Assembly: GCF_000340215.1 (NCBI RefSeq) | Contig: NW_006921535.1 | Span: 4,767,528 to 4,831,527, forward strand | Length of the DNA stretch: 64,000 bases | Source: Pseudocercospora fijiensis CIRAD86 | Taxonomy: Eukaryota; Ascomycota; Dothideomycetes; Mycosphaerellales; Mycosphaerellaceae | Direction of reading: 5' to 3' | Shown: in pieces, positions 21,556 through 32,789 of the stretch | Layout: each line of letters begins with the position of its first letter | Position numbering within the stretch: the first letter of the stretch is position 1 | Position numbers and translations under genes: made by a program | The notes under the pieces: model-generated | Database searches by the model: none | Told to the model about the DNA's origin: nothing | The model's input: only the letters and a program-made list of their open reading frames with translations

Positions 21556-21747
21556 CTATAATACGGGTTATATAGATAGGTAGATAGTATAGTTAAAAGC
21601 GTATAGTATTCGATAAGGTCTATAAAGGAGAGAGAGGAAGGTTAGGAAGTTAGGCTAGCGCTAGGCGCTAAGTAGTAAGCCCTACCTAAGGCACTAAGAC
21701 CCTAGCTTTACTTAACTATCTATATGCCTTTTATATACCCTCTAATA
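21556..21747 (-). repeat. LTR of a Gypsy C-related element
   Basis: About 192 bp, alignable with the Gypsy C LTRs (48072-48260 and 59841-60029). Shared parts include AGTATTCGATA, the GCGCTAGGCGCTAAG / AAGCCCTACCTAAGGCA region, and the CCCTCTAATA end. It lies in minus orientation, followed on the right by a matching internal 3' region. Confidence 0.75.
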
Positions 21748-22515
21748 TAGGCTTCTCTTCTAAAGGCTACGCCCTCGTAGCTATTTCCTACTATCCCCTC
21801 GCTAAGCTAGTAGCCTAACAAGCCGCGCTTCTTACGCGCTAAATTAAACGCTTAACTAGCCAATTGCGTTACTATTAGCCTTATTATTAAACCCGGCCTT
21901 GCTCTAATGTCTATTATATAACTACTCTTCTAGCTAGGCCGTTACTAGCAATCCTATAGCAAAGGTGTACTAACGCTACTTTAATGTGGCGTCTTTAGGT
22001 GATAGCGACGCGTATACCTGGCTATAACTAGGTATAGGAGTTATAGTAATTCCTTTACGCCTAGTTATTAGTCTTCTAAGGTCTTGTCCTATTTCCCTAG
22101 CAGTAAGAACTATTCCTACTACGTACGACCTGCTTTAGCTTCCTCTAGTTGGCTTAGGGCGTGACCGTAGGTATAGGTACTCGGGCTTCGGCTCTTTCCG
22201 AGGTTGCTAGGCCTAATAATCTAGTAGAAGGGACTGCCTTAAGGTCCTAGCTAGGTAGCTAGTATTAATTATTACTAAAATTAGTGCGGCTAATTTTCTA
22301 TAGCGGCGCCTTTATAGCGTATAAGGTCGAAATCTAGTAGATCTATTTACTTAGTCAATTTATAAAGTATCTTAAAGGATTATAAGCTCGAGGTCTATAT
22401 AGTATCTATAAGATCAATTCCGAATATTGCCCGTCTATAGCTTTGCTTCCGTAGAGCCCTTTTTCAAGTTTTCTTTTTAGTCCTTAGTTAATACTATATA
22501 CTAAAGGACGGAAAA
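21748..22515 (-). mobile_element. 3' internal fragment of the Gypsy C-related element
   Basis: The first 110 bp (CTTCTCTTCTAAAGGC, then GCTAAATTAAACGCTTAACTA) match the region beside the left LTR of Gypsy C (48261-48380). This includes the polypurine tract on the minus strand. Beyond about 21870 the similarity fades and no coding frame is recognisable. Confidence 0.55.
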
Positions 22516-22570
<55 letters not shown>

Positions 22571-22610
22571 GCTACTACTGCTACTACTACTACTACTACT
22601 ACTACTACTA
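22516..22610. repeat. (ACT)n trinucleotide microsatellite
   Basis: About 31 ACT triplets with two ACTGCT interruptions (22570-22582). A shorter (TAC)n run of about eight units is in the gag region of Gypsy E at 30026-30050. Confidence 0.95.
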
Positions 22611-22899
22611 GCAGTAGTAGTATAGCAATATAGGTAGCTATACTTAGTAAGATAGGATAGCAAACCTATCGTTTAGGCTATAGCAATTAGAGCCCTATAA
22701 TATAGGCACTATTAAAGTATAACGGGAATAGTATACTATACGAGGTTAATAATCTTTCTACTCTATAGAAGGAGGCCTCTTTTGTAGGCTTAGTGCCTAG
22801 CCTAAGGGTATAGGGCCGGTTACTAGCTAATATCCCTTCTATTCTTCGTATCTAACTAGATATATTTTGTATTAACCGCTTAAAACAAACAAACAGTTA
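22611..22899. other. Stretch without recognisable feature
   Basis: Mutated, TpA-rich sequence between the triplet repeat and the unrecognised reading frame. It may be the 3' end of that frame. Confidence 0.4.
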
Positions 22900-24141
22900 T
22901 TTATTACCTTAGCGCTCTTAGCTAAGGCTATTATCTAAAACTCCGAAATAATACTACTAGGGTACTAGTATTATTCCTAGGTACTATTAATATATAAAAA
23001 CAAATATCGTAAGCAACTAATCTATTATACCGACTTACTATTGCTTTAATATACCGTAATCCTTACTAGCGATAACATTATCCGCCGGTCGGTTCTAGAG
23101 ATCTCGTCCGTAGGCGTTAAAGCTATTAGTACCGAAATACTACTCCTCGTAGAGGGCTTAATTAACGAGGAGGTTAGTAGCCTTCTCTTTTATAGCTTTC
23201 TCCTAATCGCTTAGGTATTTCTTAAGTTCTTCCTCCGTAAACTAGAGAACTACTTTAACTTCGTTCTAAATAGTATAACTTAACTAAGGCATCCTACCGA
23301 CTAAAGTATTAGAGATATAACTAAGACCTTCGACTAAAATAGCTATAGGGAAAGCGAATAGTACGAAGGAGTTTAAGCCTAGGAGAGCCGTTAGGTTATA
23401 GTATACTTTAGTAACTTGCGAGACTATTAGGTTCTCGTAGCCCTCGACCTTAGTAAGGTGCTTATTAGTAAGCTTACTAATCTTGTTCGGTAGAACTAGG
23501 CCGCGATTCTTAAGCTTCTAAACCTAATTTGCAAAGACCTCTAGCTTATAGATACCTTTAATAATAGTAGAGTAGCTATTCTAATCTTTAGATGTAAGGC
23601 TAACCGTAATACGTAGGCGGCTAGCACTATCGCTAGCTACGAGCTTTACTACGTCTTATCCGATATAAGCAACCTCTTTAGTAGGGCAATTCTCGTAACC
23701 CTCTTCGCCTACCTTAAAGCACTTAGCAGGCTTAGGAATAGAAATAAGCTCGTATACGTAATCGGGTCGAAGGGCAACGGCTAAGAGCTATAAGGCAGGG
23801 TACTAGCGGATAGTTTAGTTGCTTACCCTACAAGTTTAAAGTGTATTACGGCCTTCTTACTTAGACGTAGGTAGCTTACGTATATACTAAAAGTATATTT
23901 TAAAACCCCTCCTATATTAGGTCGATAAGGAGAGGAAGCTAAGCCTAAGGATCTTATAACTAACCGAAGACTCGAAGGAAGGTAGTATTACTAGTCTAAC
24001 GGAAGCAATCGAAGGAGGTACCTTAGCTACAAATACTAGCAAATAACTTGCTCTAGATACTACTAAGAGATATAAAGGAGGTAGAAGTCCGTCGCTTCTA
24101 TTAACTAGCTCCTCTAGCCTAAGAAAGTCCTAACCTGCCTT
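22900..24141 (-). pseudogene. Unrecognised RIP-mutated reading frame with a possible zinc knuckle
   Basis: A minus-strand frame with few stops, all TAG or TAA at likely Gln/Trp positions, can be followed from about 23790 to 23080. It starts with a knuckle-like CFKVGEEGYENCP (near 23710, His probably changed to Tyr and one Cys position not matching). It continues with LKNRGLVLPNKISKLTNKHL (near 23490) and then FTEEELKKYLSD (near 23240). I do not recognise the family, and it does not align with Gypsy integrase. It could be gag-like or an accessory protein. Gypsy E is inserted at its upstream side. Confidence 0.45.
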
Positions 24142-24146
24142 AAGAG
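24142..24146. repeat. Target-site duplication of Gypsy E (left)
   Basis: AAGAG, repeated at 30476-30480. Five bases is the usual size for Gypsy integrases. Confidence 0.85.
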
Positions 24147-24320
24147 TATTAAGGAACGGCGGTAAGTAAATAAATATCGTCGCTATATAGATAAGACGAA
24201 GCGTAAAGGACGAAGTTCTATCGAGAAGCCGCGTAAAAGATAAAGCCGTAGATGCCTAAGGCATTAATTACGTAACCCCGACTTAGGTCGATGCCTGCTT
24301 AGCGGCTACAATCCGTAATA
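24147..24320 (-). repeat. 3' LTR of Gypsy E
   Basis: 174 bp and nearly identical to 30302-30475. The few differences I compared are transitions (for example GTAATA here against GTAACA). Confidence 0.92.
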
Positions 24321-24321
24321 A

Positions 24322-24336
24322 TACCCCCCCCCCCTT
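24322..24336 (-). other. Polypurine tract of Gypsy E
   Basis: On the minus strand, an AAG followed by 11 G directly upstream of the 3' LTR, the expected primer for plus-strand DNA synthesis. The run survived because C in a CC context is a poor RIP target. Confidence 0.8.
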
Positions 24337-24379
24337 AAACGATAGAGGCGTCTACGCCTTTGTCGCATCCGCTATAGCG

Positions 24380-27300
24380 GCAATATTGCTAATTATAGCT
24401 AGCTTCGTCGTTGTTTTACGCAGACGTAGCTTCTTTAGGTAACGTACGTAGAATTCCGTAACGGCTTCGGTAGCGTTAGCAATATTATTAAGGTTAACCT
24501 ACTCGGCTTAATCGTATCCAGTTTAAAGGACTTTGTACTTAAAGACCGACTTGAAATAGCGTAAGTCTATAATGCTATTAATCTCGTATTCTTCGTCTCT
24601 ATTAATCTCTACTAGTAGCGGAGGTGCGTTATAATTAGCTTGCCCGGGTAGCAGTTAGCGATCGATATTAAGCGGCGTAAGTAGTATAACGTAGAAGACA
24701 TTATGTATCTTTATTAATATAGGCAACGCTAACCGGTAAGCGTAAGAGGAAATAACTTTAGTAATCTTATATAGTCTAGAGCGTTTAACTTCTATTTTCT
24801 TGTTATAGCGAGTGTCGATGCCTTAGAGCGATAAGAAGACCTCGTTACCCTCTTTTAGTACTAGAGTAGGCCTTCGGTGTTTATTAGTAGACTCTTCTAT
24901 TACGGACTGTAACTACTTTATAGCTTATACTGCCGTTCGTTCTATATCCTATATATACTAAGCGAACGCCTAAGCATCTACGTCGTATAGCTTGTCGTAA
25001 GTATCGTTATCTCTAGGGTCCCTATATATAGGCGGCTTAATGCCTAGGCGTAGCTAGTAACCGTAGTAAGCGTAAAAGAGCGACATTCTAATACTGCTAG
25101 ACTGCTAGTAATTACTAGCGTACTTAGCTATCGGCACCTAGCGATCCTAGTCGTTACCCGCGTAGTTAACGAAGGCACGTAGGTAGCATTCTATTACTAA
25201 GTTGAAGCGTTCTGTTTAGCTATTAGTCTGCGGATAGCGAGTAGTAGATAAGCTAATATCTATACCGAGAAGATCGTAGAAGCAACGCTAGAAGTTAGAC
25301 ACAAATTAAGAGCTACGATCCGATATAATAGATTATAGTAGCCTATAAAGTTTCTAGATGTAATCGTAGAATAGGCGAGCAACCGTATAAGTATTAGCTT
25401 AGTTATCCTAGTAGACTATTAGGATTAAGTGCCGTATTTTAGTTAAACGATCGACTACGACTATTAAGGCATTAAAGCTAGCTTCGCTAACTAGCAAGCC
25501 GGTAATAAAATCTATAGTAATATGTTGCTAACGATGCGTAGGTATAGGCAATAGCCGAAGAAGTCCTTGCTTAGCTTGTCGAGAAGGCTTAGTACGAATA
25601 TATATATAGTAGTAAGCTAGATAGGCGGCTACGTCGTCTCGGAGACTCGGCTAGAAGTAGTGTCTGCTTACTAGCTTAAAGGTGCCGTTGCGGCTAGGGT
25701 AACCCGCTATAGGTAAGTCGTAGCATAACCGTAGCACTACTATACGTAGGTCGTTAGCCTCTAGTATATAGAGTCGATATCTATAGTATAGGGCTTCGGT
25801 CCTTATTTCGCACTCCGAGGGTAATATACTATACGTCGGTTAGCCTTTGCTAGGCGTAGTACTATTTGCTAGATACAACTTTATCTCTTATATAACCTTG
25901 TCGTCTTTGCTAGCGGTTACAATCTTCTTAGATAATATAGTAGCGTTAGGTCGGCCTATAGCGGCGGCAAGTTAGAGTGTAGGGTCGACATTATAAGACT
26001 TTAGTATACGTTAGTTTTATACTAGTATTCGTAGATTATTAGAGAGGTAAGGAAGATCGGCGGAGCGGCGTGTTATTAAGTTAGGTTTAGTGCCTTATTT
26101 GCTAGGGCGGTAAGTAACTTAGAAGTTAAATCTACTTAGGAACTCGGACTATCGTACTTGTCGCCTGCTAAGTTATTTAGTTAACATATAGTATTCTAGG
26201 TTGCGGTAGTCCGTAATAACTCTTACTATCTCTAGATAACCTTCTAGCTTAGGGCGCTAGGTCTCGAAAGCGTTAATAATTGCTAGCAATTCCTTATCGT
26301 AGATCTCGTAGTTACACTCGGCCGGCGTTATCTTTAATAAGAAGTAAGCGACAGGTTTCTAGTTACTATCGTAATATAGCTGCGATAGTATCCTAGCGGT
26401 TACAAAGTCCGAGGCATCTGTTTCTACTATAATAGGCAGCTACGGGTCGTATAAAGCGAGGATAGGTTGCTTAGCAAACGCAGCCTTTAAGAGTTCAAAG
26501 GCCGTTTAGTAATTAGCTATCTAGTCGAAGTTATATAAGCTATTAGGTCCTTTCCTAGTAAGGTCTGTTAGTAGCTTGCATATTCGCGAGTACGCTTAGA
26601 TAAACCGGCGGTAGAAGCTAGCAAACCCGAGAAACGCCTAAATGTCCTTAACGTTACGTAGTATAGGCCAATTCTATACTGTATTAACCTTTTCTAGATC
26701 TATCCGAATACCTAAGGTAGTAACAATTAAGCTAAGATATTTGACTTCGGTTACCTCGAACTTAGACTTCGATATATTAGTATATAGACCGGCTATACGC
26801 AAGGTACCGAGAACCTTACGGACATATACTTCGTATTCTTCGATAGAATCGGAGTAGATAAGGACATTATTAAGATAAGCTATATAGAACACATCTAGGA
26901 AAGGGGCTAGGGTATCGTAAATATAATTCTAAAACGAGGAAGGCGCGTTTGCTAATCTAAACGGCATTACAAGATACTCGTAGAGTCTATAACGGGTCTT
27001 AAAAGCAGTTTTCTACTCGTAACCCTCCGCAACCTAGAGACGATTAAACGTAGAGATAATATCGATCTTGCTAAAGACTTTAGCTTTGCTAAGACGTAAC
27101 AACGTTTCCTAGACTAGAGGGATAGGATAACGGTTCTTAACGGTCAAATCGTTTAACCTCCTATAATCGACGTAGAAACGCAGCCCGCTACCCGGCTTCT
27201 TAATAAAGAGTATAAGTAACGAGGCTAGTAACGAGCTTGTCCGAATGAAGCCCTTCTCGAGATTTTCTTTTAAGTAGTTACGTAGAACCTTAAGTTCCTC

Positions 27301-30240
27301 TAGTAACATCTAGTATAGCGGTCTATAGCGTAGTTCGCTAGTAAGCTCGATCTTGTAGTCGTAGGCGCGATAAGGTAGTAGCTTCGCTACGTCTTCCTTT
27401 AAGAAGACATCGAGGTACTCGTACTATTTCCGTAGCAGTTTGCTTCGCGGGTCTATGTTCTTCTTAGTAGCTACTGCCTGTTCTACGTTACGTAGCGATG
27501 CCGCGAAGATGCGCGAACCTCGCTAGTTATATAGCGTATCGAAGGGAGCGGCTCTAATAGTATATATGCCGAGCTTATAAGCTTTCTTTATTATAGCGAT
27601 AGTCGAGGCCCTATTCGGCGGTAGTAGGGGTAGCGACGGCTCTGCTTCGTAGTCTTTATCTTCTATAGTTATAGGCGGTTAGATGTCTACGTACGCGGAG
27701 GTTAAATCTAGTAAGGGCGGTAACTAAGGCCGAGTTCTCGAAGCGCGTAGTTCTCGTATATTACGTATATACTAATAATTCCGCATCGATAGCTCTAACT
27801 CTAATAATTAAGGCTTCGGTAACGGAGACTAAGTCTGCGGCAAAGGCTATATCGGCGGCTAGTTAAGTAAATCTTCGATATTAGTAATACCCGCTACGCG
27901 GATAAGTTAGTAATAATCGTTACAAGTTCTTCGGCAATAATCGGAGTTAAAGAGGACGGCGTTATCCTTCTATAGAGGTCGTAGGCAGTGCTATTTAAAC
28001 TAAGGCATTCTAAGGATAATAGGATAATAACCTAACTTCGTTAGATAGAAGCAGATATGCTCGCGGTAGCCGTTTATGTCTATCGTAGTACGAGCTACCT
28101 AAGTTACGTCGTCTATCGGCGTACTATCGAAGGCTTCTAGTAACCGAGCGGGTATATTAAAAATAGGAAACTAAGACTCGTACGCGTAGTTAACATCTAT
28201 AAAAGCGTGTCCTATATATCCGTAGTCGAGTATAGCATGTGATTTAAGGGCTATCGATACTATATTCGAAGATAATATACAAGGCAGAACTAAGTGTTCT
28301 TTATCCGGTAGTAGATTTACTACTAATCTTAGTACGGTTAAACTAATACGGAGAGTGTCCTTATTGTAGTAATTACAAACGTGCTCTTTCTGCGTATCCG
28401 GAGACTAATGCGGTAAATAATGCTAGGTATTAGGTTGCTATATCGGTAGTTAGCTATCGTAAATAGGACTCTAAACGCGGCTTTATTTAGAGTCTAGGAG
28501 TTTTCCTAGACAGGCACGCCGCCGTCGGCAGAGGTGCTATTATTGCCGGCTGCTATAGCATTAAGTTAAAGCTGTCGGTCGCGGGCCTCTTTGTTCTTAA
28601 TGCCCGGGCAATTACGCTTCTAGTGTCTAGGTTACTAACAATAGACATATACTCTAGCGGCTATACGCGCCTCGCGTTCTTCCTTACTAAGAGCTAGACG
28701 AGGGCCCTTATTTACGTTTAATAGATCTATAGCGTTTCTACCTTGTAAGGTCGTTACTTCCGTAGTAGACTAAGTAGATAGGGCAGCGGAGGGCCTACGC
28801 TATGTATTCGGCTACGCCGACGGTAGGGCTTGTAGGGCTAGTACGGATACTAAGCGGGTAAAAGCGTTATTAGCACTATTCGCCGATATGTTCTTGTCGG
28901 ACTTACTACTAATATTAGCGGAGTTGTTATAGGAAGTCTGCGACTAAATGCTCTTATTCTAATAGCTTCCGTTAGCCGTAGAGGCTGCTTCTATACGTCG
29001 TCGACGCAACGAATAGTTAATCTTCTCTAGTCGGTTAAGTAGGTCCTTCTAAGGAATAATCGAAACGTCCTACTAAGTGGCGTACTAATCCTATAGCTCG
29101 ATACTTAGCGACTTCCGTAGTCTCTTACGACGCTGTTTATCCTTAAGCTTAACTATAGCATTCAATCTATTAAACTCCGTACGGTAGTGCGAGAATTTAG
29201 AATTACCTTACCTTAACTTCTCTAACTTGTCCGTAGTAGCATCTAACTTATTAACTTTACTAAAGCCTAAGTCTAGTATCTTACGCATCTCTTTAAAGGT
29301 GCTAATCCTATCGAAGACTACTATATTATTATCTGCCTACGTGCAGTACGGCAAGATAATATCCCTTGCTTTCCCTCCTAGTCGGCTATACGCGTAGGCT
29401 ATCTTCTTATACTAGGTGTTATACCTGTCTAGCTAGCAAGAGAAGTACAAGCCTATCGCAGTATACTATGTCTTTAGTTTCTCTTTGCTATTTCCCTTAT
29501 ATACCTCGGGATCCGATATACGCGTGCGGCTCCGTAAGCGAGAACGCGAGCCGCTACCGCTACCGCTAGACGAACTACTAGTAGACTAAGCTTGCTATAA
29601 CTAGGTTTGTAGCTTAATTATAGCAGCGCCCTTGTCTAAGAGTTCCTAGTTCTTCTTAATTACCTCGTTCTATATGTCTTAGCACTACTACTAGGCCTAC
29701 GCTAGCCTATTACTAACAGTGTTAATAGCATTAGTACAGTTATCCTAGATCGTCGTAACTAGGGCTTCGGCCTCGCTCTTCGCGTTGTCTGCTACAAACC
29801 GCTATTGTTTAAGCTCTTCTAGTTGAAGCTTATAATTTAGGAGATACCGGTATACCTAGGCGTAGGCGTCGGCTTAGTTTAAGTGCTAAAGGATATTCGC
29901 GAGTTCTTCGGCCGTATTAGGTATAATAGCTAAGCGCTAGTTAATAGATGCTCGACGATCGTTAATGCTTAGTAGAGGTCTGCTCGTGTCTGCGATAGTA
30001 TAGGCCGTTTATTACTAGTTTCTATTACTACTACTACTACTACTACTACTAGTTCCTCTAGGTACAGATCTCGGCGAAATGCCTCTATCGTCCTCGCCGA
30101 ATATTATTAGTATAGCGCTACTAGGGCGAAGGATTTAGTAGTAGATCTAATACAAGGAGATATAGTATAGTAGAACTAGTAAACCTTGCTAACGCGTATA
30201 GAGCTATAGAATACCTAAAATACGTAGTAGACTAGGCGGC
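24380..30240 (-). pseudogene. Gypsy E gag-pol, broken
   Basis: Order on the minus strand: gag (about 30240-28500, with a zinc knuckle near 28585-28630 whose last part reads KRNCPG); a poorly readable protease part; RT (about 27330-26650: [19 protein letters not shown], and an active site YLNNVLIYSD with both catalytic Asp changed to Asn); RNase H (about 26600-26000); integrase (about 25800-24900: SDRSS-FVSNF near 25300, then TERFNLVIECYLRAFVNY); chromodomain (about 24610-24440: EEYEINSIIDLRYF, then YKVL-TGYD). The short open frames at 26674-26892 and 27109-27309 are parts of the RT. Confidence 0.85.
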
Positions 30241-30301
30241 GGCGACGGTGTAGCGCTATAGAAAACGCTAACGGCGCTGTCGATAAAAAGACGCTTCGTA
30301 A

Positions 30302-30475
30302 TATTAAGGAACGGCGGCAAGTAAATAAATATCGTCGCTATATAGATAAGACGAAGCGTAAAGGACGAAGTTCTATCGAGAAGCCGCGTAAAAGATGAAG
30401 CCGTAGATGCCTAAGGCATTAATTACGTAACCGCGACTCAGGTCGATGCCTGCTTAGCGGCTGCAATCCGTAACA
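30302..30475 (-). repeat. 5' LTR of Gypsy E
   Basis: Pairs with 24147-24320. It begins TATTAAGGAACGGCGG and ends CCGTAACA in plus-strand orientation. Confidence 0.92.
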
Positions 30476-30489
30476 AAGAGGGAGCTAGG

Positions 30490-31800
30490 CTAGGGCGGGC
30501 GGTTAGTTAGAAAAAGAGAACTACTAGATATAAGAGAATATAAACTCTTTAATCTAAGAAATAAAGGCCGCTACCTCTTACCCTAAGGACCTAGCTAATA
30601 AATAGGTAGCCCTCCTCTCCTCTAGCCTCTAGAGATATGTAACTACGATCCTCTACTACTAATAGAACGCGATAGTAGTATAGTTTATTAAAGACCTTAG
30701 CGACTACCTACGAAAATAGAAACCTTCCTATAGGGGCTAGTAGCTAGTATCTTAGGTATAGGTTACCCTTTAGACTAGCTACTCCCCCCCTCCCCTAGCC
30801 TAGATCCCTCCTATAGGAGGTATACGTAATATACGTAAAAGTAGGGGATACCCTAAATAGATAAAAGACCCTTAATAAGAGTAATATAGAACTCTTAAAG
30901 GAGATAGGAGACCCTAGAGTAATTAGGGTTAGGAAACAACCTAGCGGAGATAATGCTATATTTATATTAATATAAATAGTAAAAGCCTAGCTCTAAAGCA
31001 GTAGGGATAGATATAAGAGATATTCCTAGGGGGAGAGATATTATAGGTAGCCTACTAGATACTAGTCTATAGGTTATATACAAGAGACTATAGCCCCGAT
31101 AAGAAAGAAACTATAGAAAGATTCTAGGAAGATAATACTAGATAGTACCCTAGCCTTAGGGTAGGAAGAACCTTCTAACTTAAGAGCCCTAGGGCTAGGA
31201 AAGGTTAATAGTACTCTATATATAGGGCGCTAGCTAGGTAGAGGAAATTATAAGGAAGGGACTAGTAGTCTAAGGAACTATCCTCCTAGTAGAACCCTTT
31301 ACCTAGTAATAAAGGATAGTATCGTGCCTTAAATACTAGAAGTTTAAATATATAGCTAAATACTATAATAAGAGCTAGGTATACGGAAAATACGTAGAGG
31401 AATACAGAATAGACAATGCCCTAGTAGTAAATATATATATAGCAACTATAAAGGTAGCTACCCTACCTAGTCTAGGATATATAGCGTAAAGCTAGCCGCC
31501 TAGGCAAAGGTAAGAGGACTTAGAGACGCAATTATAGAGAAGCTTAGAGGGATATAGAGGAGCTATAAAGACTAGACGCTAGTATAAAGTAGGAAGAGGC
31601 GGGCCGAATCCCTAGGAAAGCGGAGGAGAGAGACCTATTAAGATACCTAAGAGAGAAGACCCCCGGGAAGACTAATAGGTACTATAAGCGTAAGGAAGTA
31701 AAGAGATACCTAAACTAATAAACTTAGCTTCCTCCTCTTATAGCTAAGCTAATAGAGGCTAATAGAGAGGGAAGATATATAAATAGTAGACCCCCTACTA
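30490..31800 (+). pseudogene. LINE B ORF1 region, broken
   Basis: The region upstream of the LINE B endonuclease, where ORF1 would be expected. It is heavily mutated; I could not place zinc knuckles with confidence. The call rests on position and the arrangement of the other LINE. Confidence 0.4.
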
Positions 31801-32458
31801 TCCTCTAATTTTAATTAGCCTCTATATTATCTAATATAATATAAACTATAGTATAAATAAGGTATAGAGAGCCTTCCCTTAATAAGAAGACCTAAAGGAG
31901 GACTATATTCTAGCAATTTAGGAGGCTTAGATTAAGATAACTATAGGAAATATAGTTAAATACCTAGGCTTCTATATTATTATCCCGTAAGGCCTATACC
32001 CTAGCGTAGCACTCTGTATCTCTAAAGAAATATAGGAGGCTTTATAGGAGCTAAACTCTTAGTATAGAGACCTACTATTAGCCGGTATAGGGATAGGAAG
32101 GAATAGAGTTATTATCTATAACTACTACTACCTATTAGCCTTAAGGAGTAGTAGGGAGGTAGGATTACTACTACTTATAGAGTAGGCTATCCGAAAGTAC
32201 TAAGGTAATAGCTAAGTCCTAGTAGGTAACTTCAACCTTTACTACCTTATATAGGGAGGCAACCTAGACTAGAGCTAGCACTACTAGACAGATAGCCTCA
32301 TAAAAATTATAAGAGAGAATAGCTTACTTCTTACTATAGTAGAGGGGATAGTAATATAGGAGAACTAGAGGAGTATAAGGACCCTAAAACTTATATCTAT
32401 TACCCCTAATATCTAGTAAAGACTTAGCTAATACTAGGTAGATAAATATAGAGAGACG

Positions 32459-32466
32459 GGATTAGA
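32459..32466. repeat. Target-site duplication of the hAT (left)
   Basis: GGATTAGA, repeated at 43921-43928. Eight bases is the hallmark of hAT insertion. Confidence 0.85.
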
Positions 32467-32789
32467 TAGTATAGTCTATAATCAATCCGGGATTGCAATC
32501 CGGATTAGCTTAGCAATTCAATCTAATCTAATCTAGCTAATCTCTACTAATTTAGTAATTTAATCTAATCTAATCTAACTCTCTCTAAAGCAGTCTAATC
32601 CAATTTAATCTAACTCTTCTAGTAATCTAGATTGCAATCCTAGATTAATTGTAATTATATAAGTCGCTATCTATAGCTAATCCTAATTATAGTTAAATAG
32701 AAAGTTGTTAAAGCTAGGAGGAAGAGAGCTATATCTCTTCGTATTTCCTTATTTCTTTTATACCTCTAGTCTAAGTCTCTTAAATTCTT

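Larger units (their letters stand above)
24147..30475 (-). mobile_element. Gypsy E, complete chromovirus LTR retrotransposon, 6329 bp
   Basis: Two 174-bp LTRs (24147-24320 and 30302-30475) enclose gag, protease, RT, RNase H, integrase and chromodomain on the minus strand. A 5-bp duplication AAGAG flanks the element (24142-24146 and 30476-30480). The polypurine tract is an 11-base C run at 24324-24334 on the plus strand. In element orientation the LTR starts TGTTACGG and ends TTAATA. All coding parts are broken by RIP-type stops. Confidence 0.93.

Noticed and set aside
24324..24334. Run of 11 C as a possible G-quadruplex regulator
   Set aside because: Its position directly inside the 3' LTR fits the Gypsy E polypurine tract, which explains it fully.
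29366..29569. 67-codon plus-strand Ser-rich frame
   Set aside because: It is antisense to the Gypsy E gag.
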